Source of the DNA: Membranipora membranacea
Taxonomy: Eukaryota; Bryozoa; Gymnolaemata; Cheilostomatida; Membraniporidae
DNA length: 60,000 bases
Reading direction: 5' to 3'
Assembly (NCBI GenBank): GCA_914767715.1
Contig: OU612075.1
Span: forward strand, 5,768,001-5,828,000
In this document: positions 1-13,800 of the stretch, one piece after another
Layout: each line of letters starts with the position of its first letter
Numbering within the stretch: position 1 is the first letter of the stretch
The notes under the pieces: generated by a model
Seen by the model: only the letters and a program-made list of their open reading frames with translations
Databases searched by the model: none
What the model was told of the DNA's origin: nothing
Made by a program: the position numbers and the translations under genes

Positions 1-764
1 CAGGATTGGGGCGCCAATAATACCCCGCACTGACCCGCAGTCACACATAACCTAAGCAAATAGTACAGACACACAATTATTTATGATAAAATGAGGTCCG
101 GATAGGGTGACCTTCGCAAATTCTGTTGAAAATAAGTTTGCTTAGGAAGTGTCACTCTCTTGCAATAACGCTCATGCTTAAAAACTCGTAAAGATCATCC
201 TTGATTAACTAACTTTTGACCATCCTTGACTTATCCGTGTGTTTGGACACCCACAGGAATTTGCATATCTAGATAATATATCTATGGTGGCGGTTTTGAA
301 GGGTTTCCAGTCCAGCATATCAAGGAACATCATCTTAGATCAAGAACCGATAGGTGATTTCCAGATCAAAGCAATGTATCATTTACATTAGGGATGAGGT
401 CATCCCTAGGTTCTTACAAAGTTGTGTTTTAGTTTTCAATGGGCTAGGATTTTCAGATGGTATATCTGACCATATGGTGTATGTCGGTCCCAAGAACTAA
501 CTTATCTCATACATGGGATCGAAAAGGTCTATGAAGAGGCCAAGGGGGTTTCACCTTTTGCTTATAATCACTAGACTACAAAATTGATACATTGGTTATG
601 CATAATCAGGTTGCCTTTACTCACAGGACGATAGAGGTGTGAGGTTTTGGTAAGTAATCTTCAAATCAAAACTCGCACAACAATAAAAGAGGGCTCAGTT
701 TCAATAAAACGGTAATGGGAGCCAGTATATTTGCCATCCAAGTTCTCCACAACTCATTAGGGGT
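1..764. other. unassigned DNA at left edge
   Basis: I see no supportable gene, RNA or repeat with recognisable ends here. Short open frames are of chance length and lack splice-flanked coding signals. Confidence 0.5.
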
Positions 765-995
765 GGCAGGGTGGTGTAGTGGATAGGATTCAGGCTTATC
801 AATTTGAGAACTGCAGGTTTGAATCCCGGTCACTACCCATGTTGCTAATGGAGGTGAGCTCTTCATGCATTACCCTCCTTGCACAAGGTTGTGCTAAATA
901 GCTGAGAGGTACCATGTATCATAAATCTTAATGTAAGCATATTCTCATTGGCCCGAAAGGGGCACTGAATAGCAAATAACGTTTGTAAAAAAAAA
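765..995 (+). repeat. tRNA-derived SINE
   Basis: The first 75 bases resemble a tRNA: an A-box-like stretch (GTGTAGTGGATAGG, about 775-788) and a B-box (GGTTTGAATCC, 816-826) sit about 30 bases apart. A non-tRNA body follows, ending in a run of nine A at 987-995. This is the architecture of a Pol III-transcribed SINE. I did not find clear target-site duplications, and no second copy with the same body was recognised in the window. Confidence 0.7.
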
Positions 996-1724
996 GAGAA
1001 AACAAATAGGTGCAAACTTTCACAATTACTGGAATACGGAGATCTGATTGAATAGCGAACTGATTGTTGTCCAGTTTACAGTCCATCCCGAGCCTCTTCA
1101 CCAACCAAGGACATTGCCTCCTAACCACAATGACAGTATGAAACTGCAATAGCATAACTATATCTAACTAGCGATGTGTCTAACATAGGATCAATCTCCC
1201 CGCGATTCGCCTATGTTAAAATTTCGTAGAACAGACCACAAGTTCCCGACATCCTAAAGATAACATTATATAAATAATGACACACCCATAATTTTATAAA
1301 TACTTATGTATCCTAAAGATAGCAGTATACAGATAAATGACACACCAGTGAAAATATATAAATACCAAGTATTTATATTTATATGGACACACCAAGCTAT
1401 AGAGAATCCCACTAGACTGACCTTGACATAATACAACCAGACATAAATAACACCATACCGTAACAGCTCTGTCCTACCTCCATGTCAACCATAGACTTAT
1501 TATGCTAAGACTTGATATATTAAATATATGGTAGTAGCAGAGTAAACCGGAACTCATCCTAAATGTTTATTAATGCTGGATATTATCAATAAATATTCTC
1601 ATAGCAATTTAAAGATTAGTTTCATTGTGGTGTATAGTATATTGCGTAGGACTAAAAACAATATTTGAAGATGTCATGTCAACCTTTAAATGCTCATTTT
1701 ATTCATTTAATTGTCTATTTTCAG

Positions 1725-1848
1725 ACTCCAAATCCAACAAAAGAAAGTTTTTTGCTCACGCAGCCAGAGATGTGAGACCTAGTACCTGGACAATGAGTAG
1801 CTTCTTTGGGCCCAGCTGTGACATCGCTAACAGTTCCTCAAAGCCAAA
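1725..1848 (+). CDS. POLH: candidate first POLH exon
   Basis: The stretch sits between a good acceptor (tattttcag, ending 1724) and a consensus donor (gtaagtg, from 1849). It is open in one frame and leaves two bases (AA) that are completed by the first base of the 5284 exon to give Lys. Upstream of the family-conserved VALIDMDC block a short N-terminal exon is expected. The ATG at 1793 (A at -3) would give MSSFFGPSCDIANSSSKPK before GWQERIVAL. A one-in-three phase match is weak evidence, and the exon could be 5' UTR or belong to another transcript. Confidence 0.42.
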
Positions 1849-4800
1849 GTAAGTGAAGAAAATTGTTAGTAATCATTCATCGTCATTTTAACTCCTGTCA
1901 ACAATGAAAGGTTTTAATAGTTCAGATATTATTAAAATATGATACTGTACCAACAGACTACAGGTACTTGCATTTGATGAACCTAAAAATAGACATGCAT
2001 ATTATTTTGTCAGCAAACCCAATAGTCATTCAATCTATTAAATCCTTGACAATCCACAATGATATTGGTATGACACTGTTATTGTTGCAGTTTGTATAAG
2101 ATATATAATATGAAAAAAATGCATTTTCTTTAAAAACTCAATTGGCATAATTTTCATTTGATGAGAATGAATTTCAATATCAGCCATTTAGGCAAGAAGC
2201 AGCCTAGCTGTAACTGCTCTATAAAATAATGGCACGGACAATTTTTGATGGCAGGAAACTGATCACATATTATACTTCATTGATGTTTCTTCTGTAAAAT
2301 TCACCGGGTGTACCCAGTTGTAGTGGTCATATTAAGAAATTAAAAGGTGTTTTGTTTTTGCATTATATGTGTGGGTACGCCCGGTGAATTTTACAGAACA
2401 TACAACAATGAAGTATAAAACGTGATCAGTATCCTGCCATCAAATATTGTCCGTGCCATAACAACTTATGCTATAGCTGCTTCTGGCCTAATTGAAGTCA
2501 GACTGATAAACATGCCAAGAATACTGCAGAACAGTGCAGAAGACCAGAAATACAAATTCATATTGTTTAGATGATAATTATGAGCAAGTTCAATGTGAGC
2601 TTTTATAAGATAGAGATAATATAGGAAACAACAGAAATCAAGCACTCATGCGCTGGGACTAAAACAAGAAGAAATTTGATTTTTTACGGAAAGCAAATTG
2701 TTGTTCTTTTTTCACAAATACTTTGATTGTCCAATGGCATGGTTTTGAATTGACCTGCCATAGGCATTGCTTGAATTATCACTAGCAACAGTTTGCTAAC
2801 AAACAGCAAGGGAGTCAGTTCGAGTGAACTTGCCTGCATTTGGAGTTACGGTCCATTTGACCCTGCCTCAAGAATTTAGCCTATGTCATTTAACGTAATA
2901 AAGCTGGTTCTTTTCTCCCCCAGAAGGTTAATTATTACAAATGGTTTAGTTTCGTTGGTTTAAAGGTAAACAAAGTTTGGTCTATTTTCATGCATTCGGA
3001 GTTGCTCCCCATCCACTGGTCATGCCTGCAGTCTGACCAGTGGAAGGGGAGAAACTAGTATGCGGGCAAACAGGATCAAACTTGTTCTAGTTTGAAGGTG
3101 ACAAATTAGGTCCAATCTAAAAAAATCCACGCTTTGCCCTCAAGATTTTAAAATCATCAACTTTGCTGGGATTACTTTACTCCTGAAGGATATGTGCATG
3201 CCTTTTGGTTCATGTATGTTACCAATTTATTTTGCTGACCTGAGGATTTCCAAATGGTTGACTGTTTTAAATCATATTTTTGTTTGCACTTTTCCACCCC
3301 TCCCCCTTGTCCTAGTGACAGTGTTTGTTTCATAATCAGATCTGATCAGTCGGAGAGTAAAGTAGTGGCCTTATTGGTTGTGATTTCAAAAAATAAATCT
3401 CGCATCATTTCATGCATGGGGGCCATCATGGTCTTTCTCTCTTCATCCATCTCTCAGAAATATTTTTATGACTTTATACCGTGATTTTTAATTGAGACTA
3501 GATTTGGGCCACAGCCCGGCCTTAATTGCGTTCTGGATGGCAATCAGGCCGTATGTGGTCGTTAAGGGGGCAGGTGGGAAGCTGGGAAACCCTATGAAAT
3601 GAGGCAAAACTTTCCTAGCTTTGATTTGTGATTTGGGCCACATGAGTTTGGGTCTTCAAAAACTATTTTGGGTTCTTTCATTTTTTGCCAAGTAATGAAA
3701 CCTGCCAACAAAGTTGTGACACCCACTAAGAAGATTTTTTTTAAACCTTCACCATAATTAGGCTCTTTTGATGCCACTCAATCATGATCATGCTTAAACC
3801 CATAAACTAAACCCCTGAAAAAATGTGCAGGATTTAAATATAAAAGTTTAATAAAGATCATTTATGAATTACTTGTTTTTTCCACTAGCGTTTATTGTCA
3901 TTTAATTGCAAAAAGAAGATGAAAAAATGTCAGTCTAAGTAACAAGGGGGCTTATCAAATAGTTGTGAGAGCCCGCTCACCATCCTTGCTAGGATGCATG
4001 CCAGGAAGCTATGTGAATAAAAAACCACAGGCAGTATAATTATGTTTTAAGTGTCCTCATGCATTGAATCCTTCCTCTGTGATTTTTTGTCGGAGTTATT
4101 TGTAAATTTCCAATATTGCTAACTCATACTCGATGAGCAGTTTTTTCGAATTGCCCATCATTAGTGAACTCTTTTATGGATGCCATGTCTATTTCCAACT
4201 CTATATACATGTTAAAGATGTCAAAGTTTATGACTTTCAATTATTTCCATGTTTAAACTATTGAATTGCATGACATTGCTATAAATGATGCAGTTTCACG
4301 TTTTTGCAATAGCCTCGCCATTTTAAAACATTATCTCCATATGGGAGCAAGAAAGTGTTATCCTGTTTTGCGTTGGCTAGTCCCTTTTTTTGCTTATTCA
4401 ACTAGAAGCTTTTTTAAGCACATCATCACTATCACTTTGTTCAAAGCTATTGCTCATTTGGTCTTATCAAAATAGACAACTTCGTTCCCAAATTGCTCCC
4501 TCAGAATGTATTTAGTTCCATCAAGAAATGGGCAATGAGTGAGCAGTTTGTGAGCGAAACCCCTAGCGAGTCTAGCTCACTCACTGACCAGCAATCCCAT
4601 AGATTTTGGCTGTTTTTAATTGAAACACACCCAGGTTGCTAAATAGAAGGTTCACGTAATACGATTCCAGTAAAATGCTTTACCTGATCAGTTTTTGGAA
4701 AATAAAAACGTTTGTGTCAACATGAGCTTGATTGGGTTGTGTTGTATTCAGCGACAACTTGCACAAAGACACAAACCAGCAGAATTTTTTATTCATGAAT

Positions 4801-7800
4801 TATGAAATCTCATTTTTTGCTACTCCCTTCATTTACGATTATGTTTGCATTTTAATTAATTTGGACTAAAGTAAAAATTCAATAAAATTCATTTGATCTA
4901 TGGCACAATGTTACTTTTTGACAGTGGGTTGTAGAACTCACTTCTACAAATCATCAACCATGTTTTCTCATGACAATTAGGGAGGCTCAAAAATCTTGCC
5001 TAGTTATGTAAAATTATTAGCCTGTCCTGACCGGCTTTGTTTGTTGGGTGGATGGTGTTCGCCCCTCCCACGAAGAGTGTCAAAACAGGCTATTATATTA
5101 TATGCTAAATAGGAACTGATTGAATCTTCTCTAGCCATCTTATAAAAACAATATAATGTTAGGGAAACCACTACGCCTAAAATCTGGTTGATGTTACCTG
5201 CTGTGCTGTTTAGCTATTCCCCACTCGTTTCGGTTAGGGCATTCAAAACTGTACCAATTATGAGAATGCTGTTTATTTTACAGAGGATGGCAGGAGCGCA
5301 TAGTGGCGTTGATAGATATGGACTGTTTTTATGTGCAAGTGGAACAAAGAACAGCGCCAGAGTGGAAAGGAAAGCCGTGCGCTGTCGTACAATACAATGA
5401 CTGGAAAGGTATGTTATCATTAGCGGGGATGTGATGATGTGAGGTGGGGTGGGATTGGATGAGGTACTTTAATAAGACATGCTTATGGGTTAAACGTGTG
5501 GGTTAAAATTGTGCCTCTGTCCAAAGACTGAGAAATGAAGGTACCTTAAGGGCATGGCCACCATATTCGGCGCCAAGTTTCTCTCAGTTTTGCAGGCAGG
5601 TTTTGCTCGCGAGTATCCCACAAGTATCAGGGCTTTCTAATGTGATCAGGACAAAGTTAAAATGAATGATATTGTCCTGAGATACACCTGTGATTGCATT
5701 GCATTGTGGGAGATAGGTGATGGGTGATAGGGTTGGTTGGGCAATCAAGCTGAGTTTTTGATAATCAATATTGGGTAATATACCCTATCGGGTAATATAA
5801 CCATAACTTTTCATCTACCCAATTACCAAATTTCCTGTTATTGTATTTTATTTTTTGCATCTTGGTAAAAATGTGAATGGCGTCAGCTAGACACATTTTC
5901 TGACATTGATGCAATGATTGGGTAGCTTGCATTTCCTGAAATTAATGCAATGCTAAGGTCGCTTGTGTTATTGAGATACAAGGAGGGATAATTGTTCCCT
6001 ATGCGACAACTGAAGCAAACCGGACTGCAGGCAATCTGGATCAAATTTGATCTATGCCGGGAAGATTTTCGTGTAACAAAGTTTGGCTCTATAAACTTCT
6101 TGGTAACTGTCCGTGTCCCGGATGAAAGACTTTGAAAGGGAGTCTATTAAGACGATAATGTGCTGGCTCCGGGATTTTGATACCCATCATTATCCCCTGG
6201 GTAGTTCACTTTTTCCAATGCTAGGTGCAAATAAACTTCTAGAAAAACATATTTTCAAAGGCCGACGTTGCTGACAACTGAATAGCGTTAGCTGTGATAA
6301 GAACCCTGTTGAAGGGCTTATGGTTCCCTCCTACCCCTCCCCAAAACCCCCAACAAATTGATCAATAGGCCTTCTACCGTCTCATGATATAAAAAACATT
6401 TCTACCACATATTGATTGGATGGTAAAACAGAACATTATGTTTATGGGCCCTGACCCTGTTTCAAACCCGACCCTGTTTCAAACCCGACCCTGTTTCAAA
6501 CCCATCAAATCTTCTAATACTAGTTTTTGACACTCCTCCCCATTGCTTCACTTCCCAACAACACCCAAATAAAAGTCTGGCACTGGCATATACATATAGA
6601 AAAGGAAATATTTTTATATCTGCGGGTACTTTGTACCTACTCCCCTTTCTGAATTGCTGAATCATTCATTAAGACAGGATTGTTACATCATCCATGCATG
6701 CAAGCATGCCTACCGCTTAAAAAAACCGGAAATACTGTCTAGATGTGGTATTAAAACCACAGACCATAGTGTATGTAAATTTCCTACTAAGAAGAGAAGC
6801 TTAGTTTTTTTTAATTTTTTGCTAGTCATGGCTTAATCACTTGCGAAAATTGAAATGTGTCGCTGCTGGCCGATGATATGCCGGGTGACCTTTTAGATAG
6901 CAGGATATGAAACACGAGCTTTGCCTTTCTCCGAAGAGTAGATGGCATAATGTTTCCCAAAAAAGCATTAAAGTCATATTTGCCAAAAGAAGAATATAAG
7001 GTTCTTGTTATCTTGGTCTTGGTTGATCAATAATCTTAATTTAGTCAATTTTAGTCATCCCTTACGTAGGATTAAATCTTATCCATGTGTTTATTTTGCA
7101 TCATCCTTCTGCATAGGTCAGACATGAGTTAGATGGTTCCTGAAATCCTGAATCAGTCGAAAAGGGGAGATGTGGGTTGGCTGATTTCCTTGTGATGTAA
7201 GAAGGGTTTAAGCATAATCATCGATATCATATTCAAAGAGGTTTATATCAAATTTTTGACGCAATCTTTCAGAGAACTGAGTGACTTTTAAATTTGTTTT
7301 TTTTTTATATGAAGAGACATTTAGTTTTAAAAAAATATGCAAGTTTTGGCATTATCACTTAATTGAAAATTAAAATGTCTCCTCACGGCTTGCCGATGAT
7401 GTACCGTGATGGCCTTCTTGGTAGCAGAATCTGAGTTAGTCGGAATAGGGAGATGTGGGTGGGCCTATTTCCTTGTGATGTAAGAAGGGTTTAAACCTTA
7501 TCATCGATATCAAATTCAAAGTTGTGCAAGCCCACTGTAAGGGGTTTATATCAAAGAACTTAGTGACTTTGTTTGTTTTAGGAGGAGGAATCATCGCCGT
7601 CGGTTATGAGGCTCGGGCCAGAGGAGTGTCAAGGAGGAATATGAGAGGCGATGACGCAAAGAGCGTCTGTCCAGATATAAAACTTTTCAGCGTCCCGGAA
7701 GTTAGAGGTAGGTAGGCACACTGACATTGAGATTATACTACTAACATGTGTATCTCTGATCATTAGAGTTGATTTAGTACAATGATCTAACATGTACCCA

Positions 7801-10800
7801 TCCCTAATTAGTAAGATTGAACTCGGGTCGTCACACCAAAATAACACCTAATTCCTTGTGATGGTACTCATGCTAGGTGAATTAATGTAGTTCACTCTCT
7901 ATCGATCAGAGATATATAGTATATATATATAGTATATAGATATATAGATATATAGTATATAGATATATAGTTTATAGATATATAGTATATAGATATATAG
8001 TATATAGATATATAGTATATAGATATATAGTATATTACATGATCAGTATGGTGGGTAGGTGAGATAATAGGTAGCACTTACAGAAATGTTTCCCTACCGC
8101 CTTATCAAACCAAATTTATCTAGCAGGAGTCAAGAGTGGTCATATGATTAAATGAACTTTGTGTTCTAACCTTGTCATGCTGCTTCTCTTTTGGTTTGGA
8201 GTGTAGCGGAGTGACAAGGCTAATTCAGTTTTATGAGTGCCAGAACTGTAGACTGGATAACTCTCTCCTCGTGGAAGATAAGGAACTAGTTTGGCAGAGA
8301 TCTTGCTGTCTTCCTGATATGCACCATTAAATGCTTGAATTTTGAGCCTGCTTTAATAGGCCATGTCTTTAAAATGCGTTTTGGTATGATTGGATGATGG
8401 TCATATTTCACAACAACCTCGTCTATTTCAATAATAGTGGAGTTGTCAGATATAAAATGGATAACCCGCACAAAAACTTGCTTTGGCATGAGGAATGAAT
8501 ACCAGGTGAACCTGTCAAAACACTGAACACAGCCTTCTTGCCTGTCATGTGGTCCTTTGCCTGTGCTTTGATTGAGAAATATTGACAGGCATAACTCTTG
8601 AGTTGTGCTCTCCTTGAGTATTAACAGACAGGGGAGCATAACTTAAATTTGTAATTATTTGCTTGGGTTGTTTTGTTGCCAGTCTAACCGATCCTACCCC
8701 CACCTTAATACTGTATCATCATGCACCTATTGTTTGATATACAAATAAGGTGAGTGCAGCTTAGAAATGCCAAACTCTCTCAAACCATAAGCTCCAATCA
8801 CCTGTTCGATGTTCTCATTGACAATCATTATCATGTCGCCGTCTAAGGCATCCTAATGAACTAGCGATATTAAAAAGTGTTGATTATATTATTTGTTTTA
8901 TTTATTATTATTTATATTTATTGTATTATAAATGTTTGATCTCACTCTTAGGTAAAGCCGACCTTACAAAGTATCGAGAGGCCGGTGCGGAGGTTATATC
9001 AGTGCTGTGTCAGTTTGAGCACTGTATAGTAGAGCGAGCCAGTATAGATGAAGCTTATATAGATCTCACAGAGAGGGTAAATCATGCTGTGAACTCGGAG
9101 TCCTCCGCTCCTGTTACTGCAGACGATCTCCTTCATACATATGTAGTTGGTAGGGATGAAGGTATAAATATATATGCATATATATTTAAGTTTCTTAAGA
9201 GGAAAAATTCGCGTTTTGCACAGGATTTATTATAATATCAAAGTTGATGGATAACTAACATTTACATAACGAAATCACTTTATATGCGCCCAAAAAAAGT
9301 GCTAGCTAAAATTGAGTCACACTCAAACAAGCTTAACTATATATTTACTTGATGGCTATGATTAAAACCTGGAATATAGATGGAGGGAAAATCAAATTTC
9401 CCAGATTAAGAGTGAGGACTAAGTAAGACAGTAAGCTAGCATTATGTATGTTAATATGAGGGCCCCCTGTCAAGAAAAGAATTTTCAAAAATAAACCCCA
9501 AAAATGCAGATGGAACAATAATACTACCATGTTATTTTATTTATACTCTCTCAGATGACAGAGGAGGTTCAGTAAGAGATTGGTTAGATTTCATCAGCTC
9601 TAGTGAGAATCTGGACTCGTATAATGATAGGAGGCTGGCGTACGCCGCACAAGTTGTGGAGAAAATGAGGAAAGCTGTGCTAGACCAGACTGGTTTCCAC
9701 TGCTCAGCTGGAATATCTCATAATAAGGTCTGTTTATAAAATAGCATGTGAAATAAAAACACCAGACTGTTTCACTAGTTGTCCCTTTGTGGGAGCGTAG
9801 ACGCCCACTCCTGACTATATATCAATTCAAAGAAACCTGGGGTTTAAGGGTTTGCAGAAGGAAACGTTTTCCTTTTATAACAGGCTTAAAAATAGCTAGA
9901 GCTAGCTAAGATGACCTCAACTAGCATTGAACTCATTCAGCACACCTACCAAACAAAATTTTTTTAACTAGCTCTCATTGATTCACCCCCCAAACTAGCG
10001 AAACGGAGCTAACAACTGCTAGAGTATTAGAGTGTAAACTTTCAAATAATGTAGATGACTGGGAACTGTTGAAATGTTTTTCGTCCGTTCCATAACAGTT
10101 TTAACCCTCAAACCGTCTGGTTAAAAATTACCGACTTGTCTTATGATGTACAATTGTAATCAATGTTTTAGGTATTATCAAAGTTAGCCTGTGGTCTACA
10201 CAAACCCCAGAAGCAGACTATTCTGTCTATGGGGTCAGTGCCCGACCTGTTCACTTCACTACCCATACAGAAAGTGAGGCACTTTGGTGGCAAACTTGGG
10301 CGTAGTCTGATAGAGGAATTTGATCTGGAGTTTATCGGCGATATCGTCAAACTTACTAAACATGTGAGTAAAAGTTCATTCAGTTCAGCGTGGAATTATT
10401 TTACGATATGAACATTGTTCCCCGGCTTCAAATTATCATATTTGAGGGATGCCAGTTGTTCTCTTCCGTAAGGAAACCTGTATCTATGATATTACAGAGA
10501 TTTTAGCAGATTTACTCTAATACACAGATATCAAATTCAAGTGACTCCTAATCGGCAAAATAACTAATCATGTTCAGATTGTCCACCTGTAGGTTACTCA
10601 CCTTGTTCAGTTTGATAAATCGCTTGCTCAGAAGTGTTTCCAGTACCAAACTTCAATACTGAAACTCCAGTCAGTCCCAATCAAAGGTATCCATTAAGTG
10701 AGACCGGCGACCATCTATCCATGACATGCCGAAAGCCGGCATTTGTTAATTGAAACTTAAACCAATTAGTTCTCATGGTATGATATTCATATTGTTTCTT

Positions 10801-13800
10801 GAAATATAAAATAATGAAAACTTTTGTTTGCTCATAGATGTCCTCAAAAGTAAGTATTACATGCTACCGAGAATCAGCATTTCGTGTGGCTTGCAATATC
10901 AAGTGTGCTACATTTCTCAACATTTGTTTTATAGAGATTTGATTTTCCTTGGTTTGATATGTGAGTTTTTTTATGCGCTTATACACATTTCACTAACAAA
11001 GATTGGACATTTAGATATGGTCCACTTCAAGTGAAATATAGAAATGATCCAACTGCAATGGTCATGGCTTTAGTTACCCCAGCGCATCAATTTCACGCTG
11101 TATAGAAATGAGTGCATGTTGTTGGCCAGGCAGTCTTTGGTGTGGGAAAATGTGGTATTAGACTGCACACACGATTTGAACCTCAATATTTCTGAGTTGA
11201 GCTGTCTTGCTGCCTTTTCATACCTCCTTTGGCTCGGCCATAACAGACTATACTGTGTGACAATCGCTGATCAGAACCTGAAAAATTGGCAGAAGCACAG
11301 GAATCAAACAGAAGTTACTTGGAAAAATTTATCCATTGGTAAGTTTGCCACATGAATTTAGCCTTAGCCTGGCTTTCAGGGTGAAGGGGGGGGGGGGGCG
11401 TGAGTTGTTGGGTGGGGAACTGTTAATAGCTGATGTAATTTTCTCTATTTCTCAACTTTAGGAATTATCTGCCCAGTACGGAGAGAAAACCGGCGCTTAC
11501 ATATTTGAGCTGTGTAGAGGTCATGACCCCGAACTTGTAAACTGCAGACAACTTCCAAAGTCAGTCGGGTGCAGCAAAAACTTCAGAGGCAAACTGGCCA
11601 TTACAAACTATGAGAAGGTAAGAGTACTCTATTTAATAAATCTGTCATCAAGAAATTGCAGATTGATAACTAATGACTATGCAAAGAGATATATTACATT
11701 CAATCGAAATCTTTTTTATGTTTGGTGGATACCAGTGTAAGTCTGAAAAATGGATCTGGCATATTCTATGTTGAGTCTCTAACATATTTCTGTAGACATG
11801 GTAGTCGGAGTTGATTTATATCAAAATGAAAGATGAAAATCTGCGCTCACCACTGAAATGTTGCATTGTGATATATTTGTTTTGTCTGTTCTTATTTCCT
11901 TGGACTGAACCTAATACTCAACGATTATTCAATACCATGTCAATTGATATGCTATCTATATATAGTGTGAGATCACGGCTCAAAACATCTCAATTCATCA
12001 TGTTACCCTAGTTTCTTGAGAATCAGTAGAGATGCAGGATACTCTATGCACGGTTTATTACATTTGAGTGAGAAATTTCATCTAAAGCTAATTTGAATGC
12101 TTTGAACGGAAGTACAGCATTCTATTTAACTGCTAGTTTTATTTTTTATCTCTTCAACCTATTATCTCTTATTTAGGCACAGTACTGGCTGAAGCAACTC
12201 TCGTCTGAGATGGAGGAGAGATTGATCAAAGACCGAGATCAGAATAACCGCTTCGCCAAAAGTCTCTCCATGTCTGTCAGGTATGTTACAGAATGAATTT
12301 TAACTATAGTCATCAGGAGAGAGGGCAACTCCAAAAACAGGCTCAAATTTTATCAGTGTCTATTCTTAGTTTGAATAAAATAGATGATTAAATATTAACT
12401 ACAACAAGTTGAACTAGTTAGGGATGTCTCAATGTTAGCTGGCACGAATTGGGTTGGCAAAAGTGGGAATTTTTATGGGATGATAATTTTGAAAGCTAGT
12501 CATATTTGATGCACTCTTTCAAGTGTATGCAAAATGGCAAACTTTCTCTCCCGCAAATGCTATGCCTTCCCGGGCACTTAAATATTTGATAGTTTTCTAA
12601 TGATAATTTTTTTGATCATGTAAGTGCAGATTTATCATCTTAGAATACTCTTAGAAATCTGTCAATGTAACCCTGTCCCTCTGCTCCAAAGGCGAGAGGG
12701 ACAAAGCTAGCCCTCACATCAGACCATCAATTTTACATTTGCATTAGTTAATTTGCTGTGTTTTCTTGAAGTTTTCGGTTCTTTGCTTTTGACAGGACAA
12801 CTGCTCAGGTAGTTTAAAAACTGGATATCCCCCTCTTCGCGGTTCTAAAGTATATAATTCTTATTAACATCAAAGCAAATTCAATGAAGATTTTCAATGA
12901 GACAAAATAATTTTTGATTCAGATGCTTAGCATGGTCACCTGTGCTGATGTACTGAACAAATTGTCTCAAATCGGTCTTTCCAAAAGTATGATCCCCCGA
13001 ACCGGATTTGAACCATGACCTAAGGATGTCTATATTATACCATTACAGTCCTCCGCTCTACCAACTGAGCTAGGGCGGGTCAACTGGCACAGTTAGAAAA
13101 TTCCACACATCTAAATAGTCAATTTTCCCAGCAACCCTGACAATCTTGGTAGGAAATTATCTCCAAACGACATGAATTAACCCCCACACACACAAGACAA
13201 ATAATTTTAGGTTGTATGAATTGAGAAATAAAGCTTTGGGAAAAGATTAATGATCCATATAATATATAATTTCACTGCTTGACATTGCAGGAGAAGTTCT
13301 GTCGGCTTATCAGTATGAATCTTTCCATTCCATATTTGATTTAATCCATAAATCAGAGTGTTATTTTTTCGGGGTTTAAATTGACTTCCTGCGGAGATAA
13401 TTAGGTCCAGGGTTGCCATGGTTACTATTGAAACTTACTTTTTAGATTTTGGAGATTTTCTTGCTAAAGCAGCTGACCTGCTATAGCTCAGTTGGTAGAG
13501 CGGAGGATTTGGCACTGGCAAGCCATTCATCCTAGCCAGGTCTGTTCGGATCAGGACCATAAATACAGGAGGTCTACTGTGTGCTTGCATGCAGTATAAA
13601 GATCCCCCTCTGCCTCTTCGAAAAAAGAGTAGCCGGCAACGGCGGGCAAGGGTATAGGGTACTACCCCACACAAGCCACCCGAGCTTAAGGGGGCCCGTT
13701 AAATAGGGCGGTCAAATAAGACCTAGTGCATAGAAAAAGAAAAAAAAAAAGGTATATAATAGACATCCTTAGGTCGCTGGTTCAAATCTGGTTCGCGGGA

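Noticed and set aside
7892-8077. Reverse-strand frame of repeated Tyr-Ile-Ser residues
   Set aside because: It is the translation of a TATAGATA microsatellite.
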